Of a stretch of 64,000 nucleotides of DNA, positions 40,107 to 49,531 are shown in pieces (the stretch's first letter is position 1; the number at the start of each line of letters is the position of its first letter). The stretch is from a bacterium UBA4637. GTDB lineage: Bacteria > Bacteroidota > Bacteroidia > Bacteroidales > Bacteroidaceae. The notes beneath the pieces are model-generated. The model saw only the letters and a list, made by a program, of their open reading frames with translations, had not been told where the DNA came from and ran no database searches. The translations under genes and the position numbers were made by a program. The stretch spans positions 17,257-81,256 of the forward strand of contig DHMR01000070.1 of NCBI GenBank assembly GCA_002405875.1, written 5' to 3'.

Positions 40107-43100
40107 ATGTCTGGTAAATCAAACAAACTCAAATTTGCGTTAGTGGGTGGACTGATGTTCACCGTGACAAGCCTGTCAGCGCAAACAATTAAGGGTACTG
40201 TTACTGACAATACGGGCGAGCCAATTATCGGAGCCTCCGTCATGGAGGTGGGACAAGCCGGCAATGGTGGCGTGACCGACATTGATGGTAATTTTACCGT
40301 AAACTTAAAAGGCAAAAGCAACAAGATCAAGATTTCATACATCGGTATGAAACCTCAGGAGATTAATGTTGCTGGTAAAACAAACGTTACTGTAAAGCTA
40401 GAAGACGAGTCAAACAGCTTGAACGATGTGGTCGTTATCGGCTATGGAACCATGAAGAAGAAGGACCTCACCGGTTCTGTAGCATCCATCGGTTCCAAGG
40501 AACTTGCAGACATTCCTGTCTCTAGTGTTGGCGAAGCTATGACTGGTAAGTTGGCTGGTGTCAACATCACAACTACAGAAGGTTCACCTGACGCCGACAT
40601 CAAGATTCGTGTGCGTGGTGGCGGTTCTTTGTCTCAGGACAACTCCCCTCTTTATATCGTTGATGGCTTCCCTGTAAGCTCTATCAGCGACATCGCTCCA
40701 AGCGAAATAGAGACCATCGACGTTTTGAAGGATGCTTCTTCCACAGCCATCTATGGTGCCCGTGGCGCCAATGGTGTCATCATCGTGACCACCAAGAGCG
40801 GCAAGGAAGGCAAGACACAGGTAAGCTTCGGTGCTTCCCTTGGTTTCAAGAAAATGATCAAAGAAACCAAGGTGATGGACCCTTATCACTATGCCCTCTA
40901 CCAGTACGAGGTGGGTAACACCGAGTATGGCGATTATGACGACATGGATATTTGGAAGTCTGTCAAGGGCAATGACTGGCAGGACGAACTCTTTGGCCGC
41001 ACAGGCTTGCAGCAGATTTACAATGTAGCAGTAAACGGCGGAACCAAGGACACCAAGTATAATGTAAGTTATGCTCGCACCGATGACAAGAGCATCATGA
41101 AGTCGTCCGATTACACCAAGGACAACATCAACGCCAAGCTCAACAGCAACTTGAACAAGTGGTTGACATTGGACTTCAACGCTCGCTTGGCTTACACCAA
41201 AATCAATGGCTTGGGCTCAGGTGCTGACACCAACGAGAGCAACGCATCCAACTCCATAGTTGCCAAGACAGTGACTTTCCGTCCTGTAGATCCTTTGTTC
41301 ATCAGCAGCGATGATGACGATGAAAGTTCTAACAGCACGGAGGCGAGCCCATTGCAGCGTTCAGACGACACCTACAAGCAGCAGCGTCGTTTCCGCCAAA
41401 ACTATAATGCAGGCTTGAACTGGAAACCATTCAAGGGCATCACATTCCGCTCAGAGTTCGGTTACTCTTGGAGCTACGAGAAGACAGAGCAGGCATGGGG
41501 TAACTATGCGACTCGCAACTCAAAGTTTGGTTATCTTGGTCAGCCTCAGACACAGATTATCCGCAAGGACAACAAGAACTGGCGCAATGCCAACACTTTG
41601 ACATACGACACCAAGAACGCCTTCGTCAAAGGTGACAAGCTGAATGTACTCGTAGGTCAAGAGTGGTCGTCCTCACAGGACGAGAGCTATACATCTACAA
41701 CCGTAGCATTCCCTTCCACAATCGGTATCAAGGAAGCATTGGCTAACCAGGCTGCGGGTACAGCCCTCCCTAATGACAACACCATCGGCAGAAAGGACAA
41801 CCTCTTGTCTTACTTCGGCCGTATCAACTACTCCTATGCTGAGAAATACCTCTTCACAGCCACACTTCGTGCCGACGCATCCTCCAAGTTTGCCAAAGGC
41901 AACCGTTGGGGATATTTCCCATCAGCAGCCTTCGCATGGCGCGTGAGCGAGGAAGAATTCATGAAGAGTACAGCCAGCTGGTTGTCTAACTTGAAACTCC
42001 GCCTCTCATACGGTACAGCCGGTAACAACCGCATCAAGAGCGGACTGATCGATGCTACCTACTCTTTGACAGATGCGACAGGTAAGTCACCATTCTTCGA
42101 CGAGACGTACTCCACCATGTTGGAGCACAACACCTTGTCGAACCCTAACCTGAAGTGGGAGACAACCATCACCCGTGACCTCGGTCTCGACTTCGGCTTC
42201 TTCAACAGCCGTATCAATGGTACACTCGACTTCTACTGGAACACCACCAAGGACCTCTTGATGCAGACCAACATTCCTTCTATCTCAGGATATGCTTATC
42301 AGTATCAGAACTTTGGCCAGACCTCCAACAAGGGTTTCGAGTTTACACTCAACGCCGACATCATCAACAAGAAGAACTTTACACTCAGCTTCACAGGCAA
42401 CATCTCTTACAACCGCAATAAGATTGACAAGTTGAACAGCCAGGCTGAGTTCCAAGAGTACAAGTGGGCAGGTTCACTTTGCTCAGACAACCAGAACTTC
42501 CGTATCGTGGAAGGCGGTCGCCTCGGTGAGCTCTGGGGCTACAAGATGGACGGATTCTATACAGTCTTTGACCCATCCACAGGCAAGGGAGACTTAAAAT
42601 GGAACGGAACTGCCTGGGAAGTAGCAGACCCTAGCATCGCCAACACCGTAGGTACCATCGGCGGTACTTTGGCTCCAGGTGCCATCAAGCTCCAGGCTGA
42701 CGAAAACGGCAAGGCCATCAAGCAGCGCTTGGGTAACACCATCGCTCCTTGGACGGGTGGCTTCGGATTCAACGCCACCTTCCATGGCTTCGACGCATCC
42801 GTATTCTGCAACTACTCATTCGGCAACAAGATTGTGAATGGAACCAAGTTGGCTTCCAGCTTCTTCCAGGGTTCACGCAAGGGTTACAACTTGAACGCAG
42901 ACTTCTTGAACCGCTACACCTGTGTAGATCCAGCCACAGGAACCAACCTGACCAAGCCATCGGCAACAGTCATCGCCCAGTATGGCGGCATCGAGAACAT
43001 TTATAACCGCTTGAACGAAATCAACGCCAACGCAAGCATCTTCAACCCTTGTGTAACAGGCACCATGTCTATCACTGATTATGCGGTGGAGAGCGGTTCA

Positions 43101-43343
43101 TTCCTTCGTTTGCAGACATTGACCTTGGGTTACACCCTACCAAAGCATCTGCTTAGCAAGGTATTCTTGAACAATGTGCGTTTCTACGCTACAGCTTACA
43201 ACCTGCTCACTATCACAGGCTATTCTGGCTCAGACCCTGAGACAGATGTAAGTTCCAAGAAGAATCCAATGTGCCCAGGTATCGACTACGCAGCTTATCC
43301 TAAGAGCCGCTCATTCGTATTTGGTGTGAATGTTTCATTCTAA
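40107..43343 (+). CDS. SusC/RagA-type TonB-dependent outer-membrane transporter (first copy)
   Basis: A 1078-residue protein: signal peptide (KFALVGGLMFTVTSLSAQ), a carboxypeptidase-like N-terminal domain (TIKGTVTDNTGEPIIGASV, about 28-110), TonB-box/plug text (NDVVVIGYGTMKKKDLTGSV, DVLKDASSTAIYGARGANGVIIVTTK) and a beta-barrel ending in RSFVFGVNVSF. With the SusD lipoprotein it would import pectin oligosaccharides across the outer membrane. It heads an operon with susD and a DUF5123-type lipoprotein. Its first 250 residues are strongly similar to the second copy at 49532, while the barrel is more different, suggesting different ligands. Confidence 0.95.
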   Translation: MSGKSNKLKFALVGGLMFTVTSLSAQTIKGTVTDNTGEPIIGASVMEVGQAGNGGVTDIDGNFTVNLKGKSNKIKISYIGMKPQEINVAGKTNVTVKLEDESNSLNDVVVIGYGTMKKKDLTGSVASIGSKELADIPVSSVGEAMTGKLAGVNITTTEGSPDADIKIRVRGGGSLSQDNSPLYIVDGFPVSSISDIAPSEIETIDVLKDASSTAIYGARGANGVIIVTTKSGKEGKTQVSFGASLGFKKMIKETKVMDPYHYALYQYEVGNTEYGDYDDMDIWKSVKGNDWQDELFGRTGLQQIYNVAVNGGTKDTKYNVSYARTDDKSIMKSSDYTKDNINAKLNSNLNKWLTLDFNARLAYTKINGLGSGADTNESNASNSIVAKTVTFRPVDPLFISSDDDDESSNSTEASPLQRSDDTYKQQRRFRQNYNAGLNWKPFKGITFRSEFGYSWSYEKTEQAWGNYATRNSKFGYLGQPQTQIIRKDNKNWRNANTLTYDTKNAFVKGDKLNVLVGQEWSSSQDESYTSTTVAFPSTIGIKEALANQAAGTALPNDNTIGRKDNLLSYFGRINYSYAEKYLFTATLRADASSKFAKGNRWGYFPSAAFAWRVSEEEFMKSTASWLSNLKLRLSYGTAGNNRIKSGLIDATYSLTDATGKSPFFDETYSTMLEHNTLSNPNLKWETTITRDLGLDFGFFNSRINGTLDFYWNTTKDLLMQTNIPSISGYAYQYQNFGQTSNKGFEFTLNADIINKKNFTLSFTGNISYNRNKIDKLNSQAEFQEYKWAGSLCSDNQNFRIVEGGRLGELWGYKMDGFYTVFDPSTGKGDLKWNGTAWEVADPSIANTVGTIGGTLAPGAIKLQADENGKAIKQRLGNTIAPWTGGFGFNATFHGFDASVFCNYSFGNKIVNGTKLASSFFQGSRKGYNLNADFLNRYTCVDPATGTNLTKPSATVIAQYGGIENIYNRLNEINANASIFNPCVTGTMSITDYAVESGSFLRLQTLTLGYTLPKHLLSKVFLNNVRFYATAYNLLTITGYSGSDPETDVSSKKNPMCPGIDYAAYPKSRSFVFGVNVSF

Positions 43344-43347
43344 TCTA

Positions 43348-43354
43348 AAGGAGG
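43348..43354 (+). promoter_or_regulatory. Strong Shine-Dalgarno sequence before susD
   Basis: AAGGAGG, 9 nt before the susD start. Such a full match is unusual in Bacteroidetes, which mostly initiate without it. Confidence 0.6.
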
Positions 43355-43363
43355 AAATTAACA

Positions 43364-45298
43364 ATGAAGAAAAAGAATATATTCAAAGCATTATTGATAA
43401 GCGGATTGGTGCTCAGCGCGACATCATGCAGTGACTTCCTTGACCAGACGTCACCTTCGGAGCACACTCCGGATGCCATCGCAACCTCACCTTATTATAC
43501 TAGCCTTGTATTGAACAAAGTATATGGTGAGTTGACAGAGGAAGGTCTCTACGGACAATTGATGGCCATCACACTCGGTGCCAACTCCGACATCGAGTTG
43601 GTGGATGGACAAGATGCTTCCACCGTCATTCAGACCAACAGCGAACGTGGTGTCTGCAACTTCAACATGGTGGCTGGCAGCTGGTCTAAGATTCAGACTA
43701 CATGGGACAAGCTCTACGAGGGCATTGAGTACAGCAACAATGTCATTGAGCTCGTAAACAGCTACGACACCCAAAGCAGCAACGAAACCAAGAGCAACAT
43801 CAACCTGATGCACCGCTATCGTGCAGAGGCGATGACTGTCAGAGCACTTCTCTACTTCGACTTGGTTCGCAACTTTGGCGATGTGCCTTTGAAACTGGAA
43901 GGCACCAAGACCGACTTGAGCAACATCTATGTAGGCAAGACCGACCGTGACGAAATCATGGACAGTATGATCGTGCAGTTGGAGAGAGCTATCCCAGACC
44001 TTTGCTGGGCTGGCGAAAACTCTTACACCACCGAGCGCATCACCAAGGGTTACGCTCATGGCTTGCTCGCACAGATTGCCTTGCAGCGTGCCGGATGGGC
44101 TATCCGTGAAAAGGCGAAGGAAGGATATGAGACCGCTACAGAGAACAGCGACCCTACCTACCCTACCCAGCGCCCAGGCGCAGCAGAGCGTACCAAATAC
44201 TATCAGTTGGCACAGACTCACCTCAACGAACTCATCGGCAAGGGCATCCACCAGTTGAACCCAAGCTATGAGAACGAGTGGTATCTCATCAACCAGCGTA
44301 CCCTCGACAAGCAGTATTACGAGAACCTCTTCGAGGTAGCACTCGGCTTGAACAAGAGCGGCGAGATGGGTTACACCATCGGTGTGCGTGTCAATGGTGC
44401 TACTTCCAAGTATGGTAAGAAAGGTAACTCCAGTGGTAAAATCAAAATGACGGCTCCTCTCTTCTGGTCATACGACCACAAGGATCAGCGCCGCGACATA
44501 ACTTGTGTACCTTACACATTGAAAGAGACAGACGGTGTATTGACCGAGGCATTCGACAAGAACTCACCTTTTGGCATCTATTGCGGCAAGTGGGACTTCC
44601 GCAAGATGAACGAGGAATGGAGAAAAGCAGCCCTGGCAAGTAGCGAAAAAGTTTGTACAGGTGTCAACTTCGTCACATTACGCTACTCACAGGTACTCCT
44701 GATGTACGCAGAGGTGATGAACGAACTCAACGGCAACCCAGATGCTTCCACTGGAGGCGTAAATGGACTGAGCGCACGTGACGCTCTTGGCATGGTTCAT
44801 GAGCGTGCTTTCGCTAATGCAGACAAGGCAGAGGCCAAGGCATACGTAAATGGTATCGCCTCTGACAAGGACGCATTCTTCAATGCCATCGTAGATGAGA
44901 ACGCATGGGAGTTTGCTGGTGAGTGCGTGCGTAAGTACGAGTTAGAGCGTTGGAATCTCCTCAGCAAGAAGATTGACCAATTCAAGGCCGACTACGAGGC
45001 TCAGATCAGTGAGTATCCTACAAAACTCTATTACAAGACCATCAAGACCGCAACAGATGTCAAGATTGACATGAACTCAGTATGCTGGTATGAGGTTCCT
45101 GAGAACACCACAGGCTATGAAAGCGTAACATGGTGGGGTGCAGAGGCAACAGACAAGGATCAGAAAAACCTCGTCGGCAGATTGCCTTTCATCAGCTCTT
45201 ATCTGAACACAACTGTCAAGAACCGCTACCTCTTGCCTATCGCTACTTCCAGCATCGCTGACTCACAGGGCAAGTTGAGCAACTCTTATGGGTATTAA
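43364..45298 (+). CDS. SusD/RagB-type surface lipoprotein (first copy)
   Basis: A 644-residue lipoprotein with lipobox LSATSC (Cys near 22), followed by SDFLD, an acidic surface-export type start. Family features are the TPR-like N-terminal half (WDKLYEGIEYSNNVIELV, YRAEAMTVRALLYFDLVRNFGDVPL), LRYSQVLLMYAEVMNELNG and the C-terminal ENAWEFAGECVRKYELERWN. It caps SusC and binds the glycan on the cell surface. It follows susC by 20 bp. Confidence 0.94.
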   Translation: MKKKNIFKALLISGLVLSATSCSDFLDQTSPSEHTPDAIATSPYYTSLVLNKVYGELTEEGLYGQLMAITLGANSDIELVDGQDASTVIQTNSERGVCNFNMVAGSWSKIQTTWDKLYEGIEYSNNVIELVNSYDTQSSNETKSNINLMHRYRAEAMTVRALLYFDLVRNFGDVPLKLEGTKTDLSNIYVGKTDRDEIMDSMIVQLERAIPDLCWAGENSYTTERITKGYAHGLLAQIALQRAGWAIREKAKEGYETATENSDPTYPTQRPGAAERTKYYQLAQTHLNELIGKGIHQLNPSYENEWYLINQRTLDKQYYENLFEVALGLNKSGEMGYTIGVRVNGATSKYGKKGNSSGKIKMTAPLFWSYDHKDQRRDITCVPYTLKETDGVLTEAFDKNSPFGIYCGKWDFRKMNEEWRKAALASSEKVCTGVNFVTLRYSQVLLMYAEVMNELNGNPDASTGGVNGLSARDALGMVHERAFANADKAEAKAYVNGIASDKDAFFNAIVDENAWEFAGECVRKYELERWNLLSKKIDQFKADYEAQISEYPTKLYYKTIKTATDVKIDMNSVCWYEVPENTTGYESVTWWGAEATDKDQKNLVGRLPFISSYLNTTVKNRYLLPIATSSIADSQGKLSNSYGY

Positions 45299-45349
45299 TC
45301 CCATAGAGAGGTTCCATCATAATAACAACCAAGATAAAACAGTACAGAA

Positions 45350-46948
45350 ATGAATTTATCTAAATTATATAAAAGTGCAATTCCTGGAGCTATCATGCTT
45401 CTGGGATTTGCATCCATGACATCTTGTACAGATGACAACGACTGGAATGTCGATGCTAGCTACGACCGTTTGTTCCATAGCATCGAACTTTCCGTCACAC
45501 CGCTCGATAACCGTGCGGAGGTTAGCTTCAAGAAGATGCCTAACACCGACTACTACATCGTGGAGTACAGCACAGACTCCTTGAGCAATGACATCCCGAT
45601 GGGCGGAACACCTCATAGCGTGGTTGACTCTTCGTTTGTCAGCTCTCCAGACAGCATCTACAATTTGGACGGCAACACAGAGTACTACATCCGTATCAAG
45701 GGACGCAGCCTCAGCGGCAAGTCTTCCAACTGGAAATACCTGGACAAGTTCAAATTCAAGACCAAGGCAGAGCAGATCATCACGGGCGTAGATGTCACAT
45801 CAAGTACAGCTACCGTCAACTTCACTCCTGGCAAGACCATCGATGCTGCTTACGTCTATAAGAGTTCTGATGATTCCACCAAAGTTGACTTCACTCCAGA
45901 GGATGTGGCAGCAGGCAAGATTACAATCACAGGCTTGAAGTCAAACTCATCGTACAAGGTGAAGTTGTGGAACAAGGAGAATGTACGTGGAACTTATTCG
46001 TTCAAGACCACAGAGGCTTATCCTGAGGGTTACGAGCTCCTCACTCTCACAGAAAGCGACGACCTCGGCACACTCTTGAAGGAGGCAACTTCCGACAAGG
46101 TAGTGGTTCTCATGCCAAAGGATGCTACTTATCAAATGACAAGCACGGAATCTGGCGAACAGAAGGGTCTCACCATCCCATCCAACATCAAGAGTGTTTA
46201 CTTCTGGGGCGCCGCTGGCTCTATATCTACCTGGAAGGTGAAAGAAATCAAGATTGAGGGCGAGAAAGACCTCATCCGTTTCTACAACCTCACCCTGGAG
46301 AACAAAGACAACAGCGCCGACTACATCATCAACTTGAACACTGCCGATAATATCGGCTCCATCCAGTTCGACAAGTGTACCATCCAGAATACTCGTGGTA
46401 TCATTCGTTTGCAAAAGGGCATTAAACCAGCAATCGGAAGCATCAACTTCAACAACTGCTTGGTTAACAAGATTGGTTCATACGGTATGTTGGCAGCAGG
46501 TAAGGATACTCCTGAGGCACAGATTGGAGCTGTAAACCTCACCAACTCCACTATCACCAACCTCTCTGCAGGTGCCATGGTAGCTGTATCCAACAGCATG
46601 ACCAAGGTGAACGTAGACCACTGTACCTTGTACGATGCAGTTGTAGGTGGCAAGTATCTCATCGACACCAACAAGAATAACGACATCGTCCCTAACTTCA
46701 GCAACACGCTCATCGGTCAGAGCAAAGCATTGACTGATGCAACTGCCACAAGTTACAAGAACGCACCATTCGTTGACGTATATTATACCAACGAGTTCAC
46801 TTGGAAGTCGAAGTTGCAGATTGGTGACGCAGCCGAGATTTCATCTTCTGAACTTTGGGTATCACCTTCCACTGGTGACTTCACCATACAAGATAAGTAC
46901 CAAAGCAAGTATGGAAGCTTCGGCGACCCACGTTGGGTCGTACAGTAA
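45350..46948 (+). CDS. Surface lipoprotein with fibronectin type III and beta-helix domains (DUF5123/DUF4957 type)
   Basis: A 532-residue lipoprotein (SMTSCTDDND, Cys near 26, acidic export start). Two FN3-like modules occupy about 35-220 (NTEYYIRIKGRSLSGKSSNWKYL, ITITGLKSNSSYKVKLWN). The rest is a right-handed beta-helix with recurring strands (IGSIQFDKCTIQNTRGII, IGSINFNNCLVNK, IGAVNLTNSTITNLS, VNVDHCTLYD), as in pectate-lyase-like folds. It matches what I recall of DUF4957/DUF5123 proteins that follow susCD in pectin loci. No catalytic residues are assigned, so it may be a surface glycan-binding protein or a lyase. Third gene of the operon. Confidence 0.85.
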   Translation: MNLSKLYKSAIPGAIMLLGFASMTSCTDDNDWNVDASYDRLFHSIELSVTPLDNRAEVSFKKMPNTDYYIVEYSTDSLSNDIPMGGTPHSVVDSSFVSSPDSIYNLDGNTEYYIRIKGRSLSGKSSNWKYLDKFKFKTKAEQIITGVDVTSSTATVNFTPGKTIDAAYVYKSSDDSTKVDFTPEDVAAGKITITGLKSNSSYKVKLWNKENVRGTYSFKTTEAYPEGYELLTLTESDDLGTLLKEATSDKVVVLMPKDATYQMTSTESGEQKGLTIPSNIKSVYFWGAAGSISTWKVKEIKIEGEKDLIRFYNLTLENKDNSADYIINLNTADNIGSIQFDKCTIQNTRGIIRLQKGIKPAIGSINFNNCLVNKIGSYGMLAAGKDTPEAQIGAVNLTNSTITNLSAGAMVAVSNSMTKVNVDHCTLYDAVVGGKYLIDTNKNNDIVPNFSNTLIGQSKALTDATATSYKNAPFVDVYYTNEFTWKSKLQIGDAAEISSSELWVSPSTGDFTIQDKYQSKYGSFGDPRWVVQ

Positions 46949-46995
46949 TCAAGAAAACAGGTTTACATCATCGTAAACTCTAGAAACTTAAAATC

Positions 46996-47036
46996 AAGGT
47001 GCAATGCTCCACTCTATCGAGCATTGCACCTTTTTT
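46996..47036 (+). terminator. Terminator of the first susCD operon
   Basis: AAGGTGCAATGCTC pairs perfectly with GAGCATTGCACCTT, followed by a T-run. Confidence 0.9.
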
Positions 47037-47100
47037 ATTTATTTTTCTAACCACCAATCAAGTATTCTTGGATTTTCCATAGAACTCACGAAGAAAATGC

Positions 47101-47113
47101 GCAATCGTTTACG
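47101..47113. promoter_or_regulatory. Pectin-regulon operator C
   Basis: GCAATCGTTTACG, centred 51.5 bp upstream of the -7 box at 47158. Confidence 0.75.
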
Positions 47114-47157
47114 TGGATTTTCTCAGGAATTATACCTTATAATATAAGGAATAATTG

Positions 47158-47165
47158 TAATTTTG
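47158..47165 (+). promoter_or_regulatory. -7 element of the GH28 gene
   Basis: TAATTTTG, 31 bp before the start codon; no -33 TTTG. Confidence 0.75.
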
Positions 47166-47196
47166 CCCTTAAATAAACAATAGACCTAAAGTAACA

Positions 47197-49197
47197 ATGA
47201 GAAAATCAATCTTCAAAATTATTGTGCTTTCAGCACTCTTGGCATTGCCTATCTTTGCCAAGGCTCAAACCTTCGCTGGCATCGAGGCAGAAAAGAATGC
47301 GCAGAACACTCCGGAAGGATGGACTGCTGTAGCTTTGCCTAATATTCCAGAGATTACAAGTACCAATACATTCAACATCAAGGACTATGGGGCTTCCACA
47401 TCGGCTGCCGACAATACCAAAGCTATCCAACAGGCACTGGATGATGTTCCGTCAACAGGCGGAATGGTCGTGATTCCTGCCGGCACATGGATGTTTGGTA
47501 GTACCGACCAGATGACTAGCAAGACGGAAGTTTTGAGCATCAAGTCGAAGACTGTCCTCCACCTCTGCGCTGGTGCTACACTGAAACTGGTGGAATATGG
47601 CAAGGCACCAAACAACAAGACACTCTTCATTGGTTGCAAAGGTAGAAACCAAAGTGACATCGTTATCGAGGGTGAAGGTGAGACTTCCATTATCGACGGT
47701 CAAGGTACTCGTTGGTGGAAAGCTCGTGACAACAAGGAGACATTCAACCCAGGAGCTATGATTCGCTTTGAGAAAGGCAGTCGCTTCTTGGTACGCAATA
47801 TCAAGATTCAGAATACTCCTGGTGTCAACCTCACACTGAGCAATAGCAATGGTGCCAGTAACTTCACGGTTCATGACGTAACCATCTACAACCCATCATC
47901 CGAAACTAAAACCGAGCAGCCATCCCATAATACGGACGGCATCTCTACTTGGGGTAAATACATTAACATCTATGATTGCAATATCAGCACTGGTGATGAC
48001 AATGTGGTATGCGACTCGGAGTCACAGTACGTACATGTATGGAATTGCAAGTTTGGCACAGGCCATGGTGCATCCATTGGTAGCTATACCAAAAATATCA
48101 AGCATGTTTGGTTCGACCAAATCACCATGAACGGTACTACTGCAGGTATCCGTTTGAAGACAGGAATCAACGACGACGGAACCCTTCGTGGCGGTGGCGA
48201 GGAAGACCTCAAGTTCACCAACTTCACGATGACCAAGGTGGCAAATCCTTTCTCTATCGACTGTTACTATGACAAGAATTATAATAGCGACCCAGCTGTT
48301 GATAAGGCAAACGCCAGAACACTTGACAGCACTACCCCTACCTACAACGGCATTCTTCTCCAGAATGTGAAGACAACGGATGTTTGCTCGGGCAACGCTA
48401 TTTTCTTGATTGGCCGACCAGAGAACCATATCAAGAACATCACGCTCGACAATGTGCAGATTTCCGCCAAGAAGGGTATAGACATTCGATTCGTTGACAA
48501 TCTCGTGTTCAAGAACAACTCAAAGATAACAGTCTCAAGTGGTTCTATTTGGGTAAAGAAGTATGAATCGACATGGGATGATCAGTGCAACGCCACTTCA
48601 TCTGGCACAACTATAGATGACACAAAAGGTCCTTTCACGTTGAATTCCAAGACACTGAAAGATGGCAAGACATCCACAGCTACCTTCAGCAATGGTTTCT
48701 CCATCTCCAACGAAAAAAGTAAGACTTACGCTGTTGGCTCTGGCACAAACTATATCAAATATAGTGCTGGAACCCAATATACAATTAATATTCCTGACGG
48801 TATCAAGATTGCCAAAATGGACATCGAAGGCAAGAATAATTATGACGACAAAGATGCTTACATTAGTGAAATCAACGGCACTAAATACGATGCCACAAAA
48901 TATGTCTTTCCAATGAACAAAAGCGAACGGAAATATACAGTTGAGTTTGCAACACCTGTAGAACACACGCTTACCTTTACTCCTGCGGTTAAGCAATGCA
49001 TCTTAGCCCTTACGCTCTACACAGATGCCACCAGCAGCATCGCTGGCATCACTGCCGACAACTGCAAGGCACTTGCCGACAACAACATTTACGACCTCAG
49101 CGGTCGCCTCGTGGTCCAGAACGCCACAGTCAACGACCTCAAAGGTCTCAGCAAAGGCATCTACATCCACCACAACAAGAAGTATATCGCTAAGTAA
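47197..49197 (+). CDS. Secreted GH28 polygalacturonase with C-terminal accessory domain
   Basis: A 666-residue exported protein (signal peptide ending near IFAKAQT). GH28 beta-helix at about 50-460: ADNTKAIQQALDDVPSTGG, NTDGI (about 246), STGDDNVV (about 264), GHGASIGS (about 288) and IRLKTG (about 317), the standard catalytic set of polygalacturonases. A beta-sandwich follows at about 480-620. The end has YDLSGRLVVQ...LSKGIYIHHNKKY, a version of the shared tail. It would cut de-esterified galacturonan, releasing oligosaccharides for the SusCD pairs. Monocistronic, between the two susCD operons. Confidence 0.93.
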   Translation: MRKSIFKIIVLSALLALPIFAKAQTFAGIEAEKNAQNTPEGWTAVALPNIPEITSTNTFNIKDYGASTSAADNTKAIQQALDDVPSTGGMVVIPAGTWMFGSTDQMTSKTEVLSIKSKTVLHLCAGATLKLVEYGKAPNNKTLFIGCKGRNQSDIVIEGEGETSIIDGQGTRWWKARDNKETFNPGAMIRFEKGSRFLVRNIKIQNTPGVNLTLSNSNGASNFTVHDVTIYNPSSETKTEQPSHNTDGISTWGKYINIYDCNISTGDDNVVCDSESQYVHVWNCKFGTGHGASIGSYTKNIKHVWFDQITMNGTTAGIRLKTGINDDGTLRGGGEEDLKFTNFTMTKVANPFSIDCYYDKNYNSDPAVDKANARTLDSTTPTYNGILLQNVKTTDVCSGNAIFLIGRPENHIKNITLDNVQISAKKGIDIRFVDNLVFKNNSKITVSSGSIWVKKYESTWDDQCNATSSGTTIDDTKGPFTLNSKTLKDGKTSTATFSNGFSISNEKSKTYAVGSGTNYIKYSAGTQYTINIPDGIKIAKMDIEGKNNYDDKDAYISEINGTKYDATKYVFPMNKSERKYTVEFATPVEHTLTFTPAVKQCILALTLYTDATSSIAGITADNCKALADNNIYDLSGRLVVQNATVNDLKGLSKGIYIHHNKKYIAK

Positions 49198-49230
49198 AAG
49201 CAAAAAATCAATTAACGATTTGATTCCAAC

Positions 49231-49266
49231 GCACCCTGCACGCCTTTCAAGACATGCAGGGTGTGC
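49231..49266 (+). terminator. Hairpin after the GH28 gene, possible terminator
   Basis: GCACCCTGCA pairs with TGCAGGGTG plus two further bases. No T-run follows, so termination strength is doubtful. Confidence 0.5.
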
Positions 49267-49319
49267 TGTATAAGACCCTCAGAAGGCAGCTGCCACATAA
49301 TTGTAAGAAAAACACCCAA

Positions 49320-49332
49320 GCAAACGTTTACG
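49320..49332. promoter_or_regulatory. Pectin-regulon operator D
   Basis: GCAAACGTTTACG, the best copy, centred 51.5 bp upstream of the -7 box at 49377. Confidence 0.8.
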
Positions 49333-49376
49333 TAAAAAAACATACGAAAAAAAGCGGACTATTCAAACTTTTTTAT

Positions 49377-49384
49377 TAACTTTG
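49377..49384 (+). promoter_or_regulatory. -7 element of the second susCD operon
   Basis: TAACTTTG; no -33 TTTG. The leader to the susC start is about 140 nt and contains a direct repeat CTTACTCTCAT at about 49429 and 49460. Confidence 0.75.
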
Positions 49385-49531
49385 CCCATGTAAATAAAAG
49401 TAAATCTTAAAACCAAGCTAATAATAGCTTACTCTCATCAATTGACAATAGACAATAACTTACTCTCATGAGTAATTATTTATATATAGTATATCAAAAC
49501 AACTATTTTATAAAATCTAATCTATTAGTGT

